A stretch of DNA of 12,557 bases from an uncultured Eubacteriales bacterium (GTDB lineage Bacteria > Bacillota > Clostridia > Oscillospirales > Oscillospiraceae). Of this stretch, positions 7,917-12,557 are shown piece by piece (positions within the stretch are counted from its first letter, which is position 1; each line of letters starts with the position of its first letter). The notes beneath the pieces are model-generated. The model ran no database searches and had not been told where the DNA came from. It saw only the letters and a program-made list of their open reading frames with translations. Location of the stretch: NCBI GenBank assembly GCA_900544945.1, contig UQXG01000059.1, positions 1 through 12,557 of the forward strand. Direction: 5' to 3'. Position numbers and translations under genes: made by a program.

Positions 7917-7924
7917 GAGGTGAT
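7917..7924 (+). promoter_or_regulatory. Ribosome binding site fixing the start of the phospholipase C-like gene
   Basis: GAGGTGAT ends 4 nt before the ATG at 7929 (8 nt from GAGG). It lies inside the longer TTG-initiated reading frame that begins at 7905, so it argues for the ATG start. Confidence 0.75.
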
Positions 7925-7928
7925 AACC

Positions 7929-8708
7929 ATGCCCGCCAATTATGCCCATTACCGTTTCGGCAAGCTGGCGCTGCCCAAGCTTCCCGCCGAGGCTCGCCAG
8001 TGCATCGGTCGGTTCCGCCGACTCTACGACATCGGTCTGCATGGGCCGGATATTTTCTTCTACTACAATCCCGCCATAGACACCGCCGTGGGTCAGCTGG
8101 GGCACAGCTACCATACCCACAGCGGTCAGCTGTTCTTCTCGGAGGCCTGCAAGAAGGCCGATTCCGAGGCCGCGAAGGCCTACCTGCTGGGGGTTCTGGG
8201 GCACTACTGCCTGGACTCCGCCTGCCATCCCTATGTGAACCAGCTGGTAAGCATCGGAGAGGTACGGCACATCGCCATCGAGTCCCAGCTGGAGCGGCGG
8301 CTGCTTCTGCTGGATGGGGTCAGGTCTCCGGAAACCTTTGACATGAGCAAGCGGTTCCGGCTGACCCGGGGGGAGTGCATGACCGTGGCGGAGTTTTATC
8401 CTCCCGCCACCGGAGCAAACGTCAGTCAAAGCGTGAAGCATCTGGCCTGGTGCACCCATTTCCTGGCCAGCCCCAACCGGCAGTGGCGCTGGAAGCTGCT
8501 GCACAGAATCAAGCCGGAGCTGTGCGACATCTTCATTCCGGCAGAGGATGACGAGGATTGCGTTCTGTATGTGGATGAGCTGGTGACCCTGTACAACGAA
8601 GCCCTGAACCGGTATCCGGAGATGGCCGCTCAGCTTCTGGCTCATCTGAAAGACGGCACCGAGCTTGGCGAGGATTTTCTTCCCAGCTTTGACCCCCACA
8701 ACGACTGA
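7929..8708 (+). CDS. Zinc-dependent phospholipase C-like protein (PF00882 type)
   Basis: A 259-residue protein resembling the clostridial 'zinc dependent phospholipase C family'. The start at 7929 (MPANYAHYRFG) is preferred over an in-frame TTG at 7905 because GAGGTGAT at 7917-7924 is properly spaced and family members begin with this M-P-x-x-Y-x-H segment. Likely metal ligands are visible: His7, HGPD (38-41), the His-rich HSYHTH (59-64), GHYCLDSACHPYV (91-103), and His114/Glu118 in HIAIESQLE. There is no signal peptide or membrane segment, unlike the secreted toxin PLCs, so it is likely cytoplasmic and its true substrate may not be an extracellular phospholipid. It is followed after 15 bp by an MFS transporter in the same direction, so they are co-transcribed. 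The family assignment is fairly firm; enzymatic activity is inferred. Confidence 0.82.
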   Translation: MPANYAHYRFGKLALPKLPAEARQCIGRFRRLYDIGLHGPDIFFYYNPAIDTAVGQLGHSYHTHSGQLFFSEACKKADSEAAKAYLLGVLGHYCLDSACHPYVNQLVSIGEVRHIAIESQLERRLLLLDGVRSPETFDMSKRFRLTRGECMTVAEFYPPATGANVSQSVKHLAWCTHFLASPNRQWRWKLLHRIKPELCDIFIPAEDDEDCVLYVDELVTLYNEALNRYPEMAAQLLAHLKDGTELGEDFLPSFDPHND

Positions 8709-8723
8709 TTTGGAGAGAAACGA

Positions 8724-10013
8724 ATGAACAAAAACCTGAAACTCACGGCTTTGGAGAAAAACTGGATTCTGTACGATGTGGGAAATTCCGCCTTCATTCT
8801 GTTGGTGGCCACCCTGGTTCCCATTTATTTTAATTCCCTGGCCTCCGCCGCGGGGGTTCATGAAGACCTGTATCTGAGCTACTGGGGCTACGCCGGTTCC
8901 CTGGCCACGGTGCTGGTGGCTCTGCTGGGCCCGGTCTGCGGCGCTCTGGCTGACCGGAAAATGAAGAAAGCCTTCTTCCTGCTGGCCCTGCTTCTGGGTG
9001 CGGCAGGCTGCGCCGCCTTAGGGCTGGCTCCGGGCTGGTTCAGCTTCCTGGGCATCTTCATTCTCGCCCGGGTGGGTTACTCCGCCAGCCTGGTGTTCTA
9101 TGATTCCATGCTGCCGGAGATCACCGACGATGCCCGGATGGACAAGGTCTCCTCCCTGGGCTATGCCTTCGGCTATATCGGCTCCGTGATTCCCTTCATC
9201 GTCTGCCTGATTCTGGTGCTGATGCCCCAGGTCTTCGGCCTGACCCAGGGAAGCGCCATGGTCATTGCCTTCCTCATCACCGCCCTGTGGTGGATCGGCT
9301 GCTCTCTTCCTCTGCTCCGCCGGTATCACCAGACCGCCTTTGTCACTGCGGAAAACAGCCGCCTTCTGGACAGCTTCCGCCAACTGGGCAGAACTCTGAA
9401 AGACGTGAAGCGGGAAAAGCACATTTTTATATATCTGCTGTCCTTTTTCTTCTTCATCGACGGCGTGTACACCATCATCGATATGGCCACTGCCTACGGC
9501 GCGGCTCTGGGACTGGACACCACCGGCCTGCTGCTGGCCCTGCTGCTGACTCAGTTCGTGGCCTTCCCCTTCTCCATTCTCTTCGGGCGGCTGTCCGCCA
9601 AGTACGACACCGGCCTGCTCATCAAAGTATCCATCGTCTGCTACACCGGCATTGTGGTCTTCGCCGTGTTCCTGGTGAGCCAGTGGCAGTTCTGGCTGCT
9701 GGCGGTGCTGGTGGGTATGTTCCAGGGCGGCATTCAGGCTCTCAGCCGCTCCTATCTCGGCAAGATCATCCCCCCGGAGCGCAGCGGCGAATTTTTCGGC
9801 CTGATGGATGTGTTCGGCAAGGGTGCCTCCTTCATGGGCCTGACTCTGGTAGCCCTGGTGAGCCAGCTCACCGCCGGAATCCAGCTGCACATGTTCGGCC
9901 TGACCCTGCGCAACGAGAACATCGCCGTGTCGTCTCTGACCATTCTGTTCGCCATCGGCTTTGTTCTCTTCTGCAAGGCAGACAAGCTGAACCGGGAACG
10001 GGTGGCAAAATAA
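8724..10013 (+). CDS. MFS transporter, UMF1 (Atg22-like) family
   Basis: A 429-residue polytopic membrane carrier with about 12 hydrophobic segments. The N-terminal EKNWILYDVGNSAF (residues about 11-24) is the UMF1-family signature (E-x-x-W-x-x-YD-x-x-NSAF). The loop after TM2 has GPVCGALADRKMKK, the MFS motif A between TM2 and TM3, and FPFSILFGRLSAKYDTG repeats it in the second half. Later RSYLGKIIPPERSGEFFGLMDVFGKGASFMG (about 345-375) is another conserved block of this family. UMF1 members are proposed exporters or importers of amino acids or small solutes; the substrate is not known here. It starts 15 bp after the phospholipase C-like gene, with GGAG at 8712-8715, so the two form an operon. 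Its 3' end faces the DUF2207-like gene across a foldback repeat and a bidirectional terminator. Family assignment is firm. Confidence 0.9.
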   Translation: MNKNLKLTALEKNWILYDVGNSAFILLVATLVPIYFNSLASAAGVHEDLYLSYWGYAGSLATVLVALLGPVCGALADRKMKKAFFLLALLLGAAGCAALGLAPGWFSFLGIFILARVGYSASLVFYDSMLPEITDDARMDKVSSLGYAFGYIGSVIPFIVCLILVLMPQVFGLTQGSAMVIAFLITALWWIGCSLPLLRRYHQTAFVTAENSRLLDSFRQLGRTLKDVKREKHIFIYLLSFFFFIDGVYTIIDMATAYGAALGLDTTGLLLALLLTQFVAFPFSILFGRLSAKYDTGLLIKVSIVCYTGIVVFAVFLVSQWQFWLLAVLVGMFQGGIQALSRSYLGKIIPPERSGEFFGLMDVFGKGASFMGLTLVALVSQLTAGIQLHMFGLTLRNENIAVSSLTILFAIGFVLFCKADKLNRERVAK

Positions 10014-10023
10014 TCACCCCAAT

Positions 10024-10188
10024 TAGGGCCTATCTGAAAACCGGAAATATGACCAACGGCGAGGGATTTTCCGCCTGATGAAGCCATTTTTTTGCAGGAA
10101 TACTCTGCGTATTGCAAGAAAAAATGGTGCCCAGCAGGTGGAAAAGACCCGCTGTTTGGGCGTGTTGACGGTTTTCAGATAGGCCCTA
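10024..10188. mobile_element. 165-bp foldback repeat, MITE-like
   Basis: Perfect 20-nt terminal inverted repeats (10024-10043 and 10169-10188, starting TAGGGCCTATCTGAAAAC) flank a non-coding core. The core is itself an imperfect palindrome centred near 10106: GGGATTTTCCGCCTG (from 10061) mirrors CAGGTGGAAAAGACCC (ending 10150), and CCATTTTTT/AAAAAATGG arms close on an AATAC-TCTGC-GTATT tip. The outermost TA on both sides could be a duplicated TA target, as IS630/Tc1-type transposases make, with the element proper beginning GGGCC at 10026. There is no transposase inside, so movement would need one elsewhere. It lies between two convergent genes, a tolerant site. An alternative reading is a large structured 3'-end RNA hairpin. 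Mobility is inferred. Confidence 0.65.
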
Positions 10189-10199
10189 CATTTGCGTGC

Positions 10200-10235
10200 A
10201 AAAAGGCTCCCCTTGGTACCCAAGGGGAGCCTTTT
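10200..10235. terminator. Bidirectional intrinsic terminator
   Basis: A perfect 36-bp palindrome with arms AAAAAGGCTCCCCTTGG and its complement around a TA centre, giving a GC-rich stem flanked by A and T runs on either strand. It sits between the plus-strand MFS gene and the minus-strand DUF2207-like gene and can end transcripts from both. Its last base is the first base of the TAA stop (10235-10237) of the DUF2207-like gene, so the stop and the stem touch. Confidence 0.88.
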
Positions 10236-12010
10236 TATGCCTGTCTTCTCTTCCGCTTCTTGGGAACCGGGGCGGCAGCGGCAAACCAGCGCTGGAAGCG
10301 CATCTGCTTGGCCCGCTCGTCCATGAGAAGAGCCGTCTCCCGGAGAATTTCCGCCCATTCGTCGGCGGTTTTCCGTCCGTTTGTCCGCAGAAACAGGTAG
10401 GGGCAGTCCTCCATTTTCCGGCGGCCGAAGGCATCGGCATAGGGTCGGATGACCCCAAGCGCCAGAGCGTAGGGCGCCATGTTGAAAAAATAGTCCGGAT
10501 CGTTATTCAGTAGCCGGTTAATCCCGTCTCGGGGAAGATGCTTCAGATAGCTGCGCAGTCCCAGAATCTGGCCGGAATCGTGCCGTCCTAAGTCACTGCG
10601 CCGACCGCCGTAGGCGGCGAAGAAGCCCAACGCCCACTGACCCAGAATGGAGCACACCGGAATCAGGGGCTGGCCGCTGAGGAAGCCCAGCAGTGCCCAC
10701 AGCGCCAGCACCGCCAACCCAATAAACACCGGGGTTTTCCCCCGCAGATGGGTGCAATAAGCCACGTCCTGCATGAGCCAGCCGGAAATCAGGCCCACAA
10801 AGGCCAGAATCACCGCCATGACCACCGCCAGCGCCAGCACACCGCTCATATTCATGGCCACGCACACGCCGCAGATGCCCTGGGCAATGCAGGCCAGACC
10901 CCGGAAAATTTTCATATTGCCGGAGTTTCCTCGGTACATGCTCCGCTCAAAGGGCACCATGCCCGCCACCTTCCGGCACAGGGCGCCGTACTGGTTGCCC
11001 GTGGCATCCACCACATCCCGCTTGCTGAAGAGCAGATTGAACACCTTATTCTCAAAGGCACTGCGCTCGTTGCCCATGTCCATCCGCTTCTGGAGCAATA
11101 TCCGTCTGCCCTCCCGGACGATGAGCAGATAGCCCAGCTGGGCCCAGGAGAAGACCATCATGGTCAGATCGCCGCCGGTAAGGGTCAGACGGCAGCCCAA
11201 CTCTCCGGCGGTAATGCCCTCCGGAGCCGTGGAGGCTCGGCTGGAAACCAGCGGCAGGGTTCGCAGCGTCAGCAGCCAGTACAGCAGCGCCGCGCCGAAG
11301 AAGCCCAGAATATAGGGAAGCTCCGGGTTTCCGTCCCGGACGTAGGTGCTCACCGTGGGGAACATTTTTTCCGGCACCTGCATGGTCATGGTCACGCCCT
11401 CCCGGTCGTTCATGACCGCGGTGGCGGAACCGATGACCTGACTGCCGGTAAGGGGCAGAATCTTCAGATCAGACTCAATGCTCTCCTGGCGGTAGATGCT
11501 GGTAAAGGCCGGATTCAGTCCGACACAGTTGCTGGGCATGGTGATGGTGAAATTCATAGCTTCCACCGGGTAGGCAAAGCCGGAAAGCAGCGGTACCGTC
11601 AGTACCAGTTCCCGCTTGGGCGCCTCCTTCTTCTGATCCACCAGGGTTTGATTGATGGTGGTAATCTTCACCGCCTTGGGCAGGGTATAACCGATGCGCA
11701 CGGAGGCCTCGCCCACATAGCCCTTGCTGATTCGGCTCAGATCCACCTGCTGGGCGGAGTTGGTCTGCCGGACGGAGGCATTGGAGCCGTTCAGGGTAAT
11801 GCTCTTGGCATCCAGGGGCACCGGATAGGTCAGGCTGTCCATGGCCGCCTCCAGCCGAAGGTTCACCGTGACCGTCATCAGGCAGTCGCCGTCGGAGGTG
11901 ACGGTGCTCTGGATATCCACCTGAGTGGCCGCGGTTTCCGCCGCCGCCGGAAGGCAGAAAACCCCTGCCAGCAGAATTATTAAGGTCGCCAGCATCCAAA
12001 ACCGCTTCAT
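10235..12010 (-). CDS. DUF2207-like predicted membrane protein
   Basis: A 591-residue membrane protein resembling the DUF2207 family; function unknown. The start at 12010 (MKRFWMLATL) is chosen because it gives a signal peptide (1-24, cleavage after PAAA) and has AAAGGGGG at 12018-12025. The longer open frame to 12259 runs through the promoter and a terminator and is not coding. Residues about 28-225 form an extracellular beta-rich domain. TM segments are near 232-249, 371-386, 389-411, 427-444 and 449-467. Between the first two lies a cytoplasmic part with PEGITAGELGCRL and LTMMVFSWAQLGYLLI, typical of DUF2207 (PxG-x-x-P/A-GE, then L-x-x-L-x-x-GYL). The C-terminal GLRSYLKHLPRDGINRLL...MAPYALALGV matches the family's tail. 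The end is basic (KKRKRRQA). It has its own promoter and a bidirectional terminator, so it is a single-gene unit facing the MFS gene. Family similarity is judged by eye and is fairly strong. Confidence 0.75.
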   Translation of the reverse strand: MKRFWMLATLIILLAGVFCLPAAAETAATQVDIQSTVTSDGDCLMTVTVNLRLEAAMDSLTYPVPLDAKSITLNGSNASVRQTNSAQQVDLSRISKGYVGEASVRIGYTLPKAVKITTINQTLVDQKKEAPKRELVLTVPLLSGFAYPVEAMNFTITMPSNCVGLNPAFTSIYRQESIESDLKILPLTGSQVIGSATAVMNDREGVTMTMQVPEKMFPTVSTYVRDGNPELPYILGFFGAALLYWLLTLRTLPLVSSRASTAPEGITAGELGCRLTLTGGDLTMMVFSWAQLGYLLIVREGRRILLQKRMDMGNERSAFENKVFNLLFSKRDVVDATGNQYGALCRKVAGMVPFERSMYRGNSGNMKIFRGLACIAQGICGVCVAMNMSGVLALAVVMAVILAFVGLISGWLMQDVAYCTHLRGKTPVFIGLAVLALWALLGFLSGQPLIPVCSILGQWALGFFAAYGGRRSDLGRHDSGQILGLRSYLKHLPRDGINRLLNNDPDYFFNMAPYALALGVIRPYADAFGRRKMEDCPYLFLRTNGRKTADEWAEILRETALLMDERAKQMRFQRWFAAAAPVPKKRKRRQA

Positions 12011-12017
12011 GGCATTG

Positions 12018-12025
12018 CCCCCTTT
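12018..12025 (-). promoter_or_regulatory. Ribosome binding site fixing the DUF2207-like start
   Basis: AAAGGGGG on the minus strand, 7 nt before the ATG at 12008-12010. It supports the signal-peptide start over the much longer frame that begins near 12259. Confidence 0.75.
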
Positions 12026-12042
12026 CCGGAAATCTTTTTGGT

Positions 12043-12071
12043 ATTTTACCATGGACGAAGGAAAAATGCAA
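12043..12071 (-). promoter_or_regulatory. Sigma-A promoter for the DUF2207-like gene
   Basis: On the minus strand TTGCAT (12071-12066) and TAAAAT (12048-12043) are spaced exactly 17 nt apart. Transcription would begin near 12036, leaving a leader of about 25 nt. It lies downstream of the minus-strand terminator at 12104-12128, so the gene is insulated from whatever is transcribed from the right. Confidence 0.75.
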
Positions 12072-12103
12072 GTAAACTCCGTCCGGCGAAGAAAATTGGG
12101 CAT

Positions 12104-12128
12104 AAAAAAGCCGTCGGCAGTGCCGACG
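12104..12128 (-). terminator. Intrinsic terminator of a minus-strand transcript from the right end
   Basis: A perfect 7-bp GC-rich stem (CGTCGGC 12128-12122 with GCCGACG 12118-12112, loop ACT) is followed by GC and six T residues (12109-12104) on the minus strand. No protein gene lies directly upstream, so it ends a non-coding or leader transcript. Confidence 0.8.
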
Positions 12129-12237
12129 ATCACACAATCATGCGCATTAAAACAATGTGTCAAACACAAATCGCTTGCGTGCGCATTGCCCGCCGGGACT
12201 TCCAACCACGCACCGTCCGCGGCAACTCGCCGCAAAA

Positions 12238-12302
12238 AGAAATGACCCTTGACTGCCATGCCTTGTGATCAGCATGTTGTTTTGCAGCCAAGGGTCATTT
12301 CT
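12238..12302 (-). terminator. 65-nt hairpin with trailing T-run (terminator or attenuator)
   Basis: Perfect 14-bp outer stem (AGAAATGACCCTTG at 12302-12289 with CAAGGGTCATTTCT at 12251-12238). Inside, CTGC/GCAG and CATGC/GCATG extend the stem with a 7-nt bulge. On the minus strand the stem is followed by T residues (12238-12234). It could be an intrinsic terminator or attenuator, or one domain of the surrounding candidate RNA. The stop codon of a nine-codon ORF lies in its 5' arm. Confidence 0.45.
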
Positions 12303-12324
12303 GTTCACTCTTATTATCTAACAT
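12295..12324 (-). other. Nine-codon ORF with strong ribosome site (possible leader peptide)
   Basis: ATG at 12324-12322 encodes MLDNKSEQK and ends at TGA 12297-12295. GGAGGT (12337-12332) is 7 nt upstream, as good as any ribosome site in this window. The stop lies within the 5' arm of the 65-nt hairpin, the geometry of a translation-controlled attenuator. The peptide has no run of one amino acid that would name a signal. It may also be the remnant 3' end of a decayed gene, since the frame is open for another 19 codons upstream before a TGA. Translation is not shown. Confidence 0.2.
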
Positions 12325-12557
12325 CTTGGTTACCTCCGCATTCTGCAGATTGACGATTTGCTGTGTCTTTCCGTTCCGCCCCAAACCTCAATTCCTTCTT
12401 TTCTGTCCCTTTCTGCGGGATGCTCTTATGAGTGGATGCTTTCGGTTCGTCACGCAATCGCCTTGCCGTTCTTCACGCCTTTGGGGTGAATTCTTCTTCC
12501 TGTTCTCAGATTCTACACTTTCTGCTTACTTTCGTTGTGTCTTTCCTTCGTACTTTC

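Larger units (their letters stand above)
12104..12557 (-). ncRNA. Candidate structured noncoding RNA or leader, 3' part, runs off the window
   Basis: This 454-base stretch has no convincing protein gene: all three minus-strand frames carry stops within about 60 codons and the plus-strand frames show no start with a ribosome site or family match. On the minus strand it is purine-rich with repeated GAAAG units and many compact hairpins: TTCACCCC-AAA-GGCGTGAA (12490-12472), TCCC-GCAGAAA-GGGA (12420-12406), the 65-nt hairpin 12302-12238, GCGGC-GAGTT-GCCGC (12233-12219) and TGTGT-TTG-ACACA (12168-12156). It ends at an intrinsic terminator. An 11-nt direct repeat GGAAAGACACA occurs at 12546-12536 and 12372-12362. 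These traits fit a large structured RNA of the size range of ROOL, GOLLD or similar clostridial RNAs, but I recognise no diagnostic motif of these, nor of RNase P, tmRNA, SRP or 6S RNA. A decayed gene or mobile element end is the main alternative. Confidence 0.35.

Noticed and set aside
10024..10188. CRISPR-like or tandem repeat
   Set aside because: Only two copies of the 20-nt sequence occur and they are inverted, not direct, with a palindromic core between them.
10235..12259. A 674-residue version of the DUF2207-like protein starting near 12259
   Set aside because: The added 83 residues run through an intrinsic terminator (12104-12128) and a good promoter (12043-12071), while the ATG at 12010 has a ribosome site and a signal peptide.
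12364..12557. Short basic minus-strand open frames such as one rich in Arg/Lys between about 12390 and 12525
   Set aside because: They have no plausible start with a ribosome site, end after fewer than 60 codons, and reflect purine-rich sequence rather than a recognisable protein.
12104..12557. RNase P RNA, tmRNA, SRP RNA or 6S RNA
   Set aside because: None of the diagnostic conserved segments of these RNAs (for example the tmRNA CCA-terminated acceptor end with an Ala-rich tag, or RNase P GAGGAAAGUCC) is present in the visible part.

Overview
The window looks like chromosomal DNA from a GC-rich, gut-type member of the Clostridia (Oscillospiraceae/Ruminococcaceae-like). This is inferred from four things: strong GGAGG-type ribosome binding sites, sigma-A-like promoters (TTGNNN-17-TATAAT), Gram-positive lipoprotein signal peptides with short lipoboxes, and family content (YerB/DUF3048 lipoprotein, UMF1-type MFS carrier, clostridial zinc-dependent phospholipase C-like protein). 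No species can be named from the sequence alone.

Layout. Positions 50-6420, minus strand, form a likely operon read right to left: secA, then pgeF (YfiH/laccase-domain enzyme), an orphan SBP_bac_5 solute-binding lipoprotein (start overlaps the pgeF stop by ATGA), and a DUF3048 (YerB-like) lipoprotein. The two distal genes encode lipoproteins that must themselves cross the Sec channel driven by SecA. secA has its own extended -10 promoter and an approximately 100-nt leader that can fold. Upstream on the same strand (6595-7749) is an AlaX-type alanyl-tRNA editing protein with an excellent promoter of its own; it could read through into secA because I see no terminator between them.

At about 7750-7928 transcription diverges. 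On the plus strand, a zinc-dependent phospholipase C-like protein (7929-8708) and a 12-TM UMF1-family MFS transporter (8724-10013) form a two-gene operon. On the minus strand, facing them, is a DUF2207-like membrane protein (10235-12010) with a clear promoter. Between these convergent genes lie a 165-bp full-length foldback repeat (MITE-like, TA at both ends) and a perfect 36-bp palindrome acting as a bidirectional terminator.

The right end (12104-12557) has no convincing protein gene. On the minus strand it is purine-rich, has stops in every frame, carries several compact hairpins, contains a nine-codon ORF with a strong Shine-Dalgarno whose stop codon sits inside a 65-nt hairpin, and ends at a clean intrinsic terminator. 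It is the best candidate for something undescribed: the 3' part of a structured noncoding RNA or a regulatory leader whose 5' end lies outside the window. The rest of the window is ordinary housekeeping and envelope biology.
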